Source: Streptomyces sp. BK208 (GTDB lineage Bacteria > Actinomycetota > Actinomycetes > Streptomycetales > Streptomycetaceae). Taken from it: 64,000 nt of DNA. Positions 1 to 8,554 of the stretch are shown here, piece after piece. Every line of letters starts with the position of its first letter. Positions within the stretch are counted from its first letter, which is position 1. The stretch is from assembly GCF_004364245.1 (NCBI RefSeq), contig NZ_SOAV01000002.1, positions 186,001 to 250,000 on the forward strand. Reading direction: 5' to 3'. Under the pieces are notes generated by a model that saw only the letters and a list, made by a program, of their open reading frames with translations, had not been told where the DNA came from and made no database searches. A program made the position numbers and the translations under genes.

Positions 1-369
1 CGATCCGGTGTTGGTGGCGAGGACGACGCCCGTGCGGGCCGCCTCGGCCTCACCCGGCGCGCCGGCCCGGGACTCCAGGAGTTCCTTGCAGGCCACCAGG
101 CCGAACGAGGTGAGCCGGTCCACATACTTGGTGCCCTTGCGGCCGAGTCGCGCCTTCACGTCGAACGCGCGCACCGCGCGCACCGGACGCCCGGGGTAGT
201 CCGCGGCGTCGTCCCCGACCGGAGAGCCGGACAGCTCGCGGCCACCGCGCAGCAGTTCCGCCAGGGCGCCGAGTCCGTCGCCGGCCGCCGTGACGAGCCC
301 GGCCCCGGTGACGTACAGCGGCTCGACCGGGGCGATGGGGCGCGCTTGCACTGCCGTCGCGGTGGTCAC
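1..369 (-). CDS. Second beta-ketoacyl synthase (KS or chain-length-factor-like), N-terminal part only
   Basis: The reading frame starts at a GTG (367-369) that overlaps the TGA of the upstream ketosynthase gene in a GTGA arrangement, so the two are translationally coupled. It runs off the left edge after about 122 codons. Residues near 20 read VTGAGLVTAAGDG, the start signature of the thiolase-fold KAS I/II family. The active-site region lies outside the window, so I cannot tell whether this is a catalytic KS or a Cys-less chain length factor. A KS followed directly by a second KS-like gene is the usual KS/CLF pair of type II polyketide synthases, which is the likelier reading. Confidence 0.8.
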   Translation of the reverse strand, partial: MTTATAVQARPIAPVEPLYVTGAGLVTAAGDGLGALAELLRGGRELSGSPVGDDAADYPGRPVRAVRAFDVKARLGRKGTKYVDRLTSFGLVACKELLESRAGAPGEAEAARTGVVLATNTGS

Positions 370-1583
370 GAGACCCTCCCCAGAATGGTGATCACGTTGT
401 TGCCGCCGAACGCGAAACCGTGGTTCTGCACGATGTCCAGACGGGCCGGACGGCCGGTGCCGGGCACGCAGTCCACGCCTTCGCCGAGCGCGGGATCGGG
501 CTCCTCGACGTTGGCCGTGGGCGGCAGGAAATCCTGCTCCAGCGCCTTGCAGCAGGCGATGGCGCCGAAGCCGGAGGCCGCGCCCATGGTGTGTCCGAGC
601 ATCGACTTGATGGAGCTGATCGGCGGGATCCGGTCGCCGAACACCTCGCGGGCGGCGGCGACCTCGGTGGCGTCGTTCGTCGGTGTGCCGGTGCCGTGCG
701 CGCAGATGTAGTCGATCTGCGCCGGCTCGACCCCGGCCGCCCGGTGTGCGGCCTTGATGCACTCGGCGATGCTGGTCGCGTCGGGGTGCACCATGTGGGC
801 GGCGTCGCAGTTGGCCGCGTAGCCGAGCACCTCTGCGTAGATCCGGGCGCCGCGGGCCACCGCGCCTTCGTACGTCTCCAGGACGAGGACGGCGCCGCCC
901 TCGCCGGTGACGATGCCGGAGCGGTCGGCGGCGAACGGGCGCGGGACGTCCTCCGCCATCGCGCCCAGGGCGTAGAACCCGGCGTGGGTCAGCCGGTTGA
1001 CGGCGTCCGCGCCGCCCGCCAGCATCACCCCGGCCTCGCCACTGCGGACCAGGTCGTAGGCGTAGCCCAGGGCGTAGTTGGACGCCGAGCAGGCCGTCGG
1101 GATGGTCTGCGTCTCGCCGAACAGACGCAGTTCGGTGCTGACCGCGTGGGCGATCCGGGAGGCCGGGGTCTGGCCGGCCAGCTCGCCGTCGATGGCGGAC
1201 AGGCCGGCCGCCACCCACTGCTCGGCGAGTGCCTGCACCACCGCGGACTCGCCGCTGGTGGTGCCGAGGATCGCGCCGGCCCCGGCGGCCGTCAGCTGCT
1301 CCTCGTCGATGCCGGCGTCGGTGACGGCGAGCCGGGCGGCCGCGGCGGCCAGCAGACCGCTGCGGCCCCAGCGGGCCGGGTCGAGCCGCTTGAGGTGGTC
1401 GGCCGGGTCGAAGTCCGCGACCTCACCGGCGTTGGCCCGCGGGAAGCCGCTCGCGTCGAAGCTCTCGATGGGCCCGATGCCACCGGCGCCGGCGCGTACG
1501 GCGTCGGCGAAGACGTCGGCCGTGATGCCGACGGGCGACACCGCACCGAGTCCGGTGATGACGACGCGGTGGCCTTCAGGCAT
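366..1583 (-). CDS. Beta-ketoacyl-ACP synthase II (FabF-like ketosynthase)
   Basis: This 405-residue protein has the full KAS II catalytic set: Cys165 in TACSASNY, His296 in HGTGTPTND and His331 in SMLGHTMGAASG. It would condense an ACP-bound malonyl unit with an acyl-ACP primer. The ATG (1581-1583) overlaps the end of the ACP gene by eight bases and its stop overlaps the next KS-like gene, so ACP, KS and KS2 form one coupled operon. Primary fatty acid synthesis in Streptomyces uses the fabD-fabH-acpP-fabF cluster elsewhere. The presence here of a second KS and a desaturase-like enzyme argues for a specialised polyene or lipid pathway. The product is not deducible from this fragment. Confidence 0.9.
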   Translation of the reverse strand: MPEGHRVVITGLGAVSPVGITADVFADAVRAGAGGIGPIESFDASGFPRANAGEVADFDPADHLKRLDPARWGRSGLLAAAAARLAVTDAGIDEEQLTAAGAGAILGTTSGESAVVQALAEQWVAAGLSAIDGELAGQTPASRIAHAVSTELRLFGETQTIPTACSASNYALGYAYDLVRSGEAGVMLAGGADAVNRLTHAGFYALGAMAEDVPRPFAADRSGIVTGEGGAVLVLETYEGAVARGARIYAEVLGYAANCDAAHMVHPDATSIAECIKAAHRAAGVEPAQIDYICAHGTGTPTNDATEVAAAREVFGDRIPPISSIKSMLGHTMGAASGFGAIACCKALEQDFLPPTANVEEPDPALGEGVDCVPGTGRPARLDIVQNHGFAFGGNNVITILGRVS

Positions 1584-1851
1584 TCGCGTTCTCCCCGCTG
1601 TGCCGGGCGACGGCGGTGACCAGCAGACGCAGATTCACCAGGTCGCCGAGCTCGGTCTTGGGAATGACCACACCGAGTTCCTTCTCTATTCGGGAGACGA
1701 CCGTGATGAGCGAAAGGGAATCGCTCTCGTAGTCGTCGACGAAGTGACCGTTGTCGGTCAGTTCACCGTCCTCGAGCTCGAGTTCCTCGATCACGATCTG
1801 GCTCACCTGCGCGTGGAAGTCCTGCTCGGCCTTGACGGTCTGCGCGGTCAT
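1576..1851 (-). CDS. Acyl carrier protein
   Basis: A 91-residue acidic protein that fits the ACP fold, with phosphopantetheine attachment Ser45 in the DSL motif of YESDSLSLITVV. I place the start at ATG 1849-1851 because a strong GAGGAG sequence lies about ten bases upstream; a longer in-frame opening to 1956 adds an Arg/Gly-rich tail unlike any ACP. It is the first gene of the leftward operon ahead of the ketosynthases and faces the acyltransferase gene across a 188-base divergent promoter region. It should carry the growing chain between KS, acyltransferase and tailoring enzymes. Confidence 0.9.
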   Translation of the reverse strand: MTAQTVKAEQDFHAQVSQIVIEELELEDGELTDNGHFVDDYESDSLSLITVVSRIEKELGVVIPKTELGDLVNLRLLVTAVARHSGENANA

Positions 1852-2039
1852 TTCCGTTCCTCTCCTCGCCTGCCGGCCACCACCGGCCGGATGAACTGGA
1901 CCGTAGAAGCGCCTGGTGAAACGCGTGTCGAGGACGGATAAAAGTGCCGCTTTCATCGGCGTTCGACAGGGGTTTCAAAAGGTGCTGCGAGCATCGGTCC
2001 GTCCGTAACCGCGGGAGCAGGCGGCAGGGAAAGAGGTCG

Positions 2040-3020
2040 ATGAACGACATGAACGGTCCACGCCTGGCATTGGTGTTTCCGGGGCAGGGCGCTCAGCAGC
2101 CCGGCATGGGGCGTCCCTGGACGGGCCGCCCCGGCTGGTTCCTCGTCGAGCGGGCGAGCGAGGTGTCCGGGCGGGACGTCCAGGAGCTGCTGCTGCGGGC
2201 CGACGAGCAGCAGTTGCGCCGCACCGACAACGCCCAACTGGCCACGTTCGTACTGGAGATGGTGATCCTCACCGAGCTGCGCCAGGCGCTGCCCGCCGCG
2301 GGGCGCCCGATCGTCTGCGCGGGGCACAGCCTCGGCGAGTACGCGGCGCTCGTCGCGGCGGGCGTGATCGGTTTCGCCGACGGCGTGCGTCTGGTCACGG
2401 CCCGCGGCGATGCGATGCGCGCCGCGTGCGCGGCCCGTCCGGGCGCCATGGCCGTGGTGCTGGGGCTGCCCGCCGACGAGCTGGAGGGGGCGGCCGCGGA
2501 GGTCCGTGATTCCGGTGGACAGGTCTGGGTGGCCAACCTCAACTCGCCGCAACAGGCGGTGCTCTCCGGCGAGGAGGCATCGGTCGCACGGTGTGCGGAG
2601 CTGGCCGGTCGGCGGGGCGCGACCCGGGTGGTGTCGATCCCGGTCGGCGGCGCGTTCCACACCCCGCTGATGGCGCCCGCCGCTCCGTCCCTCGGTGAGA
2701 CGTTGGCCCGCATCGAGCTGCTGCACGGCTTCGCCCCGGTGGTGGCCAATGTGGACGCGCGCCCGCGGCGCGGCACGGACGACTGGCGGTCCGTGCTCAC
2801 GGAGCAGCTGACGGCACCGGTGCGGTGGACGGAGTCGGTGCGCGTCATGGCCGACGAGCTGCACTGCGACCTGTTCGTGGAGGTCGGCCCCGGCCGCACC
2901 CTGACGGGCCTGGCCCGCAGGATCGCTCCGCAGGTCTCCCGGCTCACCGTGAGCGAGCCCGGCCAGCTGCCCGCGATCCCCGCCCCGGTGCGACAGGCCC
3001 CGGCCCGGAGCGTGGCATGA
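2040..3020 (+). CDS. ACP S-malonyltransferase / acyltransferase (FabD-like)
   Basis: A 326-residue protein with the FabD signatures GQGAQ (about residues 15-19), the nucleophile elbow GHSLGE with Ser97, and the partner His207 in GGAFHTPLM. It should load malonyl (or another acyl) groups from CoA onto the ACP encoded on the other side of the divergent promoter. The start is ATG 2040, preceded by GAGG. An earlier in-frame ATG at 1944 would add 32 basic residues with no ribosome site. The stop overlaps the start of the following FAD enzyme (ATGA), so both are made together. Substrate choice, malonyl or methylmalonyl, is not settled from sequence alone. Confidence 0.88.
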   Translation: MNDMNGPRLALVFPGQGAQQPGMGRPWTGRPGWFLVERASEVSGRDVQELLLRADEQQLRRTDNAQLATFVLEMVILTELRQALPAAGRPIVCAGHSLGEYAALVAAGVIGFADGVRLVTARGDAMRAACAARPGAMAVVLGLPADELEGAAAEVRDSGGQVWVANLNSPQQAVLSGEEASVARCAELAGRRGATRVVSIPVGGAFHTPLMAPAAPSLGETLARIELLHGFAPVVANVDARPRRGTDDWRSVLTEQLTAPVRWTESVRVMADELHCDLFVEVGPGRTLTGLARRIAPQVSRLTVSEPGQLPAIPAPVRQAPARSVA

Positions 3021-4666
3021 CGGACCGTACGGCACAGACCTGGGACGCCGTCGTCATCGGCTCGGGGATCGGCGGCCTGGTGTGCGCGGCGTATCTGGCC
3101 GTGGCGGGCCGGCGTGTCCTGGTCGCCGAGCAGTCGGGGGTGGCGGGCGGCAACAGCCATGTGTTCCGCAGGCGCCGCGACTACGAGTTCGACGTGGGCG
3201 TGCACTACCTGGGCGACTGCGGTCCCGACGGTCTGCTGCCCGCGATCCTGGGCGGCCTGGGACTCGCGGACCGGATCGAGTACCGGCCGATGGACCCGGA
3301 CGCCTTCGACCGGATCGTGGTGCCCGGCGCGACCGTGGACGTGCCGGCGGACTGGGCCGCGTACCGCACCCGGATCCAGCGCGCCTGTCCCGCAGGGGAC
3401 GCGGCGGGCATCGCCACGTTCCTCGACGTGGTGGCCGGACTCGGCGGGGAACGGCGGGACGCGGTCGTCGCGGCCGAGGACGTGCCGATGGCCGAGCTGC
3501 CGCGGCGGGCACCGCGGTCGGTGGCCTGGGGCCGGCGCACGCTGGCCGAGCTGTTCGCACACTGCGCCCTGTCACCGCGGGCCCGCACCCTGCTCGCCGC
3601 GCAGTCCCCGAACTACGGGATGGCGCCGGACGAGGCCACGGTCGCCCTGCACGCCACGGTCACCGACCACTATCTGCGCGGGGCGGCCTATCCGCGCGGC
3701 GGCGGGCAGATGCTGGCGGCCGGGCTCCTGGAAGTGATCCGCGCGTACGGCGGTGAGCTGCGCACCCGCTGCCGGGTCGCCCGGATCGAGACCGACGGCC
3801 CGCGGGCGCGCGGTGTCGTGTTCGCCGACGGCGGCCGGGCGCGTGCCGAGGTCGTGGTGTCCAACGCGGACTACCGGCGCACCATGCTGGACCTGGTGGG
3901 CGCCGAGCGGCTGCCGCGCCGGCTCGCGTCGAAGACCAGGGACGCGCGGATGGCACTGCCCTGGGCGGCGGTCTACGTGGCCCTCGACCGGGAGCTCGAC
4001 CAGCGCGCCAACCTGTGGTGGTACCGCGACGACGACATCGAGCGGTTCTACTCCCGGCTGCGTGACGGGACCGTGCACGGTGGCACCGACTTCCTGTTCG
4101 CCTCGTTCGCCTCCGGCAAGGACCCGGACACGCGACGGATCTGCCCGCCCGGACACGCCAACTTCCAGCTGATGACGCTCTGCCCGCCCGGCTTCGAGTA
4201 CTGGGGTGTCACGGCGGGCGAGTCCTACCGGGACAGTGCCGCATACCGGTGGCGCAAGGCGCGGCTCGTCGAGGACGTGCTCGACACGGCGGAGGAGCTG
4301 CTCGGGCCGCTGCGCGGGCACATCACGCACGTGGAGGCGGCGACGCCGCTGACCCACGAGCGGTACACGCTGTCCAGCGGCGGTACACCCTTCGGCATGG
4401 CCCGGTGGGGCGCGCCCGGCGCCCGGCCGGACACCGCGACGTTCATCGAGGGCCTGTACACGGCGGGCGCCGACACCCGGTACGGCAACGGCATCACCGG
4501 CTCCGCGGTCAGCGGTATCGCGTGTGCCGGGCAGATCCTCGGCCGGCGCCTGATGCACGAGGTGCACACGGGGGCCGTGCTCGGCGACCCGTCACTGCTG
4601 CCGGACCGGCCGGACGACTGGGACCCGCTGGATGCCTCGCGCGGCAGGCGCGGCGCGTTCGCGTAG
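3017..4666 (+). CDS. Phytoene desaturase / CrtISO-like FAD-dependent oxidoreductase
   Basis: A 549-residue flavoprotein with an N-terminal Rossmann motif VIGSGIGG, the family block GGNSHVFRRR followed by FDVGVHYLG, and a C-terminal FAD-closing block reading YTAGADTRYGNGITGSAVSG. This layout is typical of the CrtI, CrtISO and retinol-saturase superfamily, whose members dehydrogenate, isomerise or saturate conjugated polyenes. There are no carotenoid genes (crtE, crtB) in view. Beside KS, ACP and acyltransferase genes it more likely acts on an ACP-bound or released polyene, for example by desaturation, isomerisation or ring aromatisation. Translation is coupled to the acyltransferase gene by ATGA. 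Confidence 0.8.
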   Translation: MTDRTAQTWDAVVIGSGIGGLVCAAYLAVAGRRVLVAEQSGVAGGNSHVFRRRRDYEFDVGVHYLGDCGPDGLLPAILGGLGLADRIEYRPMDPDAFDRIVVPGATVDVPADWAAYRTRIQRACPAGDAAGIATFLDVVAGLGGERRDAVVAAEDVPMAELPRRAPRSVAWGRRTLAELFAHCALSPRARTLLAAQSPNYGMAPDEATVALHATVTDHYLRGAAYPRGGGQMLAAGLLEVIRAYGGELRTRCRVARIETDGPRARGVVFADGGRARAEVVVSNADYRRTMLDLVGAERLPRRLASKTRDARMALPWAAVYVALDRELDQRANLWWYRDDDIERFYSRLRDGTVHGGTDFLFASFASGKDPDTRRICPPGHANFQLMTLCPPGFEYWGVTAGESYRDSAAYRWRKARLVEDVLDTAEELLGPLRGHITHVEAATPLTHERYTLSSGGTPFGMARWGAPGARPDTATFIEGLYTAGADTRYGNGITGSAVSGIACAGQILGRRLMHEVHTGAVLGDPSLLPDRPDDWDPLDASRGRRGAFA

Positions 4667-4948
4667 CGCCTCTCCGCACGTCCTGCGGCACGGCCGGATC
4701 ACCGGCGAGGCCGTGGGCCCGCCGGCCGCCGCGGTCGGCGGCCCGGTGAGCGGCCGTGGCGGGCCCGCTCGGGGTGATGCCGAAGGGGGTCGCCGCTTCC
4801 CGCGCCGCCACCAGTCGCGCAGGCCGGACGTCGCGGGTCGGCCCGGAAGATGCGCTGCGGCGGTCACGCCGCTCCCGGACCAGCAGGTCAGAGGCGGGAC
4901 TACCGGCCTTCCACCGGCCTTTGACGTCCGCCTGCTCCCCTGGAGGGC

Positions 4949-5128
4949 ATGGACACCGACGTGATCACGGCGGGCGCCGGCCCCTCCGGGCCGCTGCTCG
5001 CCGTCGCCTCCGGACCACTCGTCCTCGTCCGGCCCGACGGACACGTCCGCCGGGCCGGTGCCGCCGCGGTCTCGCACGACCTGCCCGAGGCGCTGCGGCG
5101 CCGGCCCCGGGCGCCGGGTGCCGCGTGA
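4949..5128 (+). pseudogene. Internally deleted FAD-dependent monooxygenase remnant
   Basis: A 59-codon frame whose first part (DTDVITAGAGPSGPLLAV) matches the extreme N-terminal Rossmann strand of PheA/TetX-type flavin monooxygenases. It passes directly into GPLVLVRPDGHVRRAG, the extreme C-terminal signature of the same family. The roughly 450 residues normally between them are missing. The TGA overlaps the GTG of the TetR gene, as expected if the intact monooxygenase once formed an operon with its regulator. The first FAD motif is also degenerate, with ITAGAG in place of VVGAG. Assignment rests on motif recognition only. Confidence 0.6.
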
Positions 5129-5658
5129 CCGGCACCCGGCGGGAGCAGGTGGTGCGGGCCGCGGTCGCCGAGTTCGCCGTGGGCGGGTACCACGGTGCGA
5201 CCACCGCCGCCGTCGCCGGACGCGTAGGGGTCTCGCAGCCGTACCTCTACCGGTTCTTCCCCAGTAAGCGTGCCCTGTTCGAGGCCGCGGCCGACCACTG
5301 CTTCGACGTCCTGGCCGCCACCCTGGGCCGGGCCTGCGACGGACTGCGCGGCGGCGCCGCCCTCGCCGCCGCTGCCCGGGCCTGCGACCAACTCGTCGCC
5401 GAGCGGCGGGAGGTCGCCCTGCTGCTGCTTCAGCTCGTGGCCGCCGCGCCGTCGTCCCCCCGCCCCGAGGACGCCCGTCGTCTCCGCGCGGCCTGGCTCG
5501 CCCTGTGGGACGCCCCGGCCGCGCGGACCGGACTGAGCCCGCATGCGCTCGGCGCGTGTCTGGCCGGGAGCCTCGTCGGCGACCTGGTGCGGAACACGGG
5601 CGACCGGTCGGCCCCGACGACAAGGGGGTGGCAGCCTGCGAGGCGCTCGCCCCTGTAG
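5125..5658 (+). CDS. TetR-family transcriptional regulator
   Basis: A 177-residue repressor-type protein. The N-terminal helix-turn-helix reads TTAAVAGRVGVSQPYLYRFF followed by the usual K(R)ALFEAA helix; the remainder is a helical ligand-binding domain. The GTG start (5125) overlaps the stop of the monooxygenase remnant. The last dozen residues (TRGWQPARRSPL) look like a read-on tail, and the domain is slightly short compared with about 190-210 in relatives, so the 3' end may also have been damaged. Its original target was probably the lost monooxygenase gene. Whether it now controls anything is open. Confidence 0.8.
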   Translation: MTGTRREQVVRAAVAEFAVGGYHGATTAAVAGRVGVSQPYLYRFFPSKRALFEAAADHCFDVLAATLGRACDGLRGGAALAAAARACDQLVAERREVALLLLQLVAAAPSSPRPEDARRLRAAWLALWDAPAARTGLSPHALGACLAGSLVGDLVRNTGDRSAPTTRGWQPARRSPL

Positions 5659-5677
5659 ACGACGGCGCTACCGCCTC

Positions 5678-6721
5678 TCACCGGTTCCCGGCGGCGTCCT
5701 CCCCGTGGCACTCGCCGTACGTCCGCCCCGAGCCGCACCAGCAGGCCGCGCCGCGCTGCGGTGGCCAGGCCACCGCGAGGCCCCGGGCCGCCAGGGTCGT
5801 CGCGTACTGCGGGAGCAGGGTCGGGTCGGCCGGGGACGCGCCCTCCGACGCCGCGAAGGCCTCGTAGGACGGGACCGTGCCCGGGACCACGCCCAGGTTC
5901 GCGGTGCCGGACGAGGCCAGTTCGCGCAGGGCCCGCTCTATCGACGCCAGGTGGTCGTCGTAGGAGGGGTACTCCGAGGAGAGGGACGGGTACGCCTCGG
6001 TCAGTTCCGTCAGCTCTTCGGCCGGCCAGTGGAGCATGGCGACCGGGAAGGGGCGGGACAGGGCCTCGCGGTAGGCGCCCAGTTCGGCGCGCAGGCGGGA
6101 GATCTCCGCCTCCAGGTCCGCCGGGTTGTCCGAGCCCAGGGACCAGACGCGCTTCGGGTCGTGCAGCTCGTCCAGGGACACCGGCATGGAGTGCAGGGTG
6201 TCGGCCAGGGTGTCCCACTCGTCGTGGGCCAGGCCCAGCATGCGGCGGACGCGGTGGCGGCCGTAGAGGAGGGGGTGCGTGGAGTACGGGGGTTCCGGCA
6301 CGTCCGTCAGGAGCAGGCGCGCGCCCTCCGTGAACGTGTCGTGCGCCGCCTCCAACTCGTCGTGGGACTCCAGGGCCTCGGCCACGATCACCCAGGGGGC
6401 GGGGTCCCGCGGCGACGCCGCCCGCACGCCGTCGATGATCGCCCTGGCCTCCGCCTCGTGGTCGTACTCCCAGAGGTTCGACGCCTTGAGGGCGCGGACC
6501 AGTGACGGGTTCTCCAGGGGAACGGGACTGTCGGTGGACAGCAGGCGGTCGTAGAGCGTGGTGGCGGCCGGGCGGTCGCCGGACAGTTCCAGGTGGGCCG
6601 CGGCGCGCAGCAACAGGGCCTCGGCGTCCTCGGGGTAGAGGCCGGCGGTCCGTTCCAGGCGGGCGGCCTCGGCGGCGTGGTCGACGTTTTCGGCGGGCGT
6701 GTCGGGGCGCATGGGGGACAC
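5678..6721 (-). CDS. TPR-like protein with C-terminal SEC-C zinc-binding motif
   Basis: A protein of about 347 residues. The N-terminal half has helical tetratricopeptide-like repeats (for example AARLERTAGLYPEDAEALLL) and the C-terminus ends in CWCGSGRTYGECHG, the SEC-C motif that binds zinc through three Cys and a His, as at the end of SecA. Such proteins are usually soluble adaptors. No enzymatic domain is visible. The frame opens with GTG 6719-6721, and an ATG three codons later (6710-6712) is an equally good start. It is convergent with the TetR gene, separated by only 19 bases. Confidence 0.8.
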   Translation of the reverse strand: MSPMRPDTPAENVDHAAEAARLERTAGLYPEDAEALLLRAAAHLELSGDRPAATTLYDRLLSTDSPVPLENPSLVRALKASNLWEYDHEAEARAIIDGVRAASPRDPAPWVIVAEALESHDELEAAHDTFTEGARLLLTDVPEPPYSTHPLLYGRHRVRRMLGLAHDEWDTLADTLHSMPVSLDELHDPKRVWSLGSDNPADLEAEISRLRAELGAYREALSRPFPVAMLHWPAEELTELTEAYPSLSSEYPSYDDHLASIERALRELASSGTANLGVVPGTVPSYEAFAASEGASPADPTLLPQYATTLAARGLAVAWPPQRGAACWCGSGRTYGECHGEDAAGNR

Positions 6722-7039
6722 CGTACTGCCGTGAGGTGACGAGGGTCAGCCACCCCGGGGGCGGAGAGCGGGGGAGCGGGGGTGTGGGAGGACGGGGCGC
6801 AGGCGGCCTCGCCGGGAGGCTCAGGCGGCCTCGCCGCGGGGCGCGAGCCCGGCCCTGCCCTGTGCTCGGGCCCGGCCCCCGCTCCGTGCGCGGGTCCGGT
6901 CCCCGGGTTGTGTGCGGGCCCGCCCCCCGGCCTGTGCGCGGGCCCGGCTCCGTCCCCGGTGCGGGCTTGGCTCCGCTCTGTGCGCGAGCCCGGCCCGCTC
7001 CGTGCGCGGACCCGGCCCGCTCCGTGCGCCCGTCGCCGG
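6722..7039. repeat. Gene-free spacer with degenerate GC-rich tandem repeats
   Basis: This 318-base spacer between the leftward SEC-C and MFS genes contains no convincing gene. From about 6840 to 7035 it consists of imperfect copies of a short unit resembling GTGCGCGGGCCCGGCTCCG, repeated roughly ten times with length variation. Open frames crossing it encode only Pro/Ala/Arg-rich low-complexity peptides on both strands, as expected of a repeat and not of a gene. Confidence 0.6.
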
Positions 7040-8509
7040 TCAGTGGCGTTCCCGCAACGTCCCCACCAGCACCGCCGCCACCGCGGCCAGGACCGCCGAG
7101 ACCCACAGCGCCACGTCCGTGCCGGCTCCCGGGCTGCTCGCCGACGTCGCGATCGCGATCGTCAGGGCGACCCCGGCGCACGAACCGATGTACCGGAACG
7201 TCTGCTGCGCCCCCGAGCCCATCGCCGCGCGGGCCGCCGGTACCGACTCCACCGCGAGCAGCGGCAGCGCGGCGTTCAGCAGGCCGCTGCCGACGCCCGC
7301 CACGACCAGGCCGGGCAGCAGACGGGCCCAGGAGCCCGCGCCCACCGCACCGAGCATCGTCAGGACGCCGACCCCGTGCAGGGCGAACCCCACGGCGAGC
7401 TGGTGGCGCGCGGAGACGCGGTGGGCGAGGCGGCGGGCCTGGAGGGCCACCACGAAGGCGAGGCCGGCCCAGACGAGGGAGAGCAGGGCCGTGTTCATCG
7501 GGGAGAGGCCGAGCGCCCGCTGCAGCACCGTCGGCAGGAAGCTGAAGAAGCCGATCACCGACAGGCCCGTGAACAGTCCGCCCGCCGAGGACGCCAGGAA
7601 GAGCGGGCGGCGCAGCAGCGACAGGTCGATCATCGGAGAGGCCGCGCGGCGCTCCACGACGACGAAGAGCCCGGCGAGCAGTACCGCCGCCGCGAGCAGC
7701 AGGCCCACCGGCGCCCGCAGCCAGCCGTCCCGGCCCAGCGTCAGCGCCGCCACCAGCGCGACCAGCGCCGGTCCGAACGTGAGCGCCCCGGCGAGGTCCG
7801 GCCGGCCCCGCCGCGGCGAGCGCGACTCCGACAGGGACCGCGCGCCCAGGCCCGCCACCACCAGCGCGGCGGCGCCGAGGACGCCGTACGCCGTCCGCCA
7901 GTCGGGGATCGCCCCGACGAGCACCGGGCCCATGGCTATCCCGCCGCTCACGAAGGCGCCCCACACGCCGGTCGCGCGCAGCCGCCCGGCCGGGGTCGGG
8001 AAGGCGTGGACGAGCAGGCCGAGGCTGCTGGCGAGCAGCGCCGCGCTCGCCGCGCCCTGCGCGACGCGGGCCAGCGTGAACAGCCACGTCGTGGACGCGA
8101 AGGCACCCAGGACGGTGGTGACGCCGAGCGCGAGGGTGCCCGAGACGAAGAGCCGGCGGCGGCCGTAGTCGTCGGCCAGGCTGCCGGCCACCAGGAGCAG
8201 GGCGGCCAGGCCGAGCGGGGTGCCGTTCAGCAGCCAGGCCTGCGCGGACAGCGGGGTGTGCAGGGCGGCGGCCGTGTCGGGGAGCGTGACCAGCGGCGCC
8301 GTGTACGTCATCAGCGCCACGGCGGTCGCGGCACTGGTCAGCGCGAGGGTGCGGCCGGGGTGCGGGGCCGGCGAGGCCCGCTGCGCGGTGGCCGCGGTGG
8401 CCGCGGTGGCCGCGGTGGCCGCGGTGGCCGCGGTGGCCGCGGTGGCCGCGGTGGGCGGGGCGGCCGGGGTGGCGGGGAGCGTGGAGGAATCCGTGCCGGT
8501 GTCGGTCAT
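7040..8509 (-). CDS. MFS transporter, DHA2-like drug/solute exporter
   Basis: A 489-residue protein with about 14 hydrophobic segments and the MFS motif A loop GSLADDYGRRRLF after the second helix, plus motif C-like GGIAMGPVLVG in helix five, typical of drug:H+ antiporters. I choose ATG 8507-8509 (MTDTGTD). The N-terminal 40 residues hold a run of Ala-Ala-Thr triplets encoded by a 9-base tandem repeat, which is probably unstructured and length-variable. It is transcribed divergently from an HxlR regulator with two copies of an operator-like palindrome between them, so expression is probably controlled by that protein. Confidence 0.88.
   Translation of the reverse strand: MTDTGTDSSTLPATPAAPPTAATAATAATAATAATAATAATAQRASPAPHPGRTLALTSAATAVALMTYTAPLVTLPDTAAALHTPLSAQAWLLNGTPLGLAALLLVAGSLADDYGRRRLFVSGTLALGVTTVLGAFASTTWLFTLARVAQGAASAALLASSLGLLVHAFPTPAGRLRATGVWGAFVSGGIAMGPVLVGAIPDWRTAYGVLGAAALVVAGLGARSLSESRSPRRGRPDLAGALTFGPALVALVAALTLGRDGWLRAPVGLLLAAAVLLAGLFVVVERRAASPMIDLSLLRRPLFLASSAGGLFTGLSVIGFFSFLPTVLQRALGLSPMNTALLSLVWAGLAFVVALQARRLAHRVSARHQLAVGFALHGVGVLTMLGAVGAGSWARLLPGLVVAGVGSGLLNAALPLLAVESVPAARAAMGSGAQQTFRYIGSCAGVALTIAIATSASSPGAGTDVALWVSAVLAAVAAVLVGTLRERH
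8385..8455. repeat. 9-bp tandem repeat inside the MFS gene
   Basis: About eight head-to-tail copies of GCGGTGGCC. Because the unit is nine bases long, copy-number change would keep the MFS frame and only lengthen or shorten the cytoplasmic Ala-Ala-Thr tail. The array lies within codons of the N-terminal region, before the first membrane helix. Confidence 0.9.
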
Positions 8510-8554
8510 GGCTGGCGGTCCGCTCTCGGAGTCTCGGGCTGATCTCGACAAGTG

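Noticed and set aside
5430..8087. Minus-strand frame of 885 codons across SEC-C and MFS genes
   Set aside because: Pro/Arg/Gly-rich shadow; the true genes in other frames have clear domains.
6840..8455. Tandem repeats considered as CRISPR
   Set aside because: Units are 9-20 bases, contiguous, without unique spacers, and no cas genes are present anywhere in the window.
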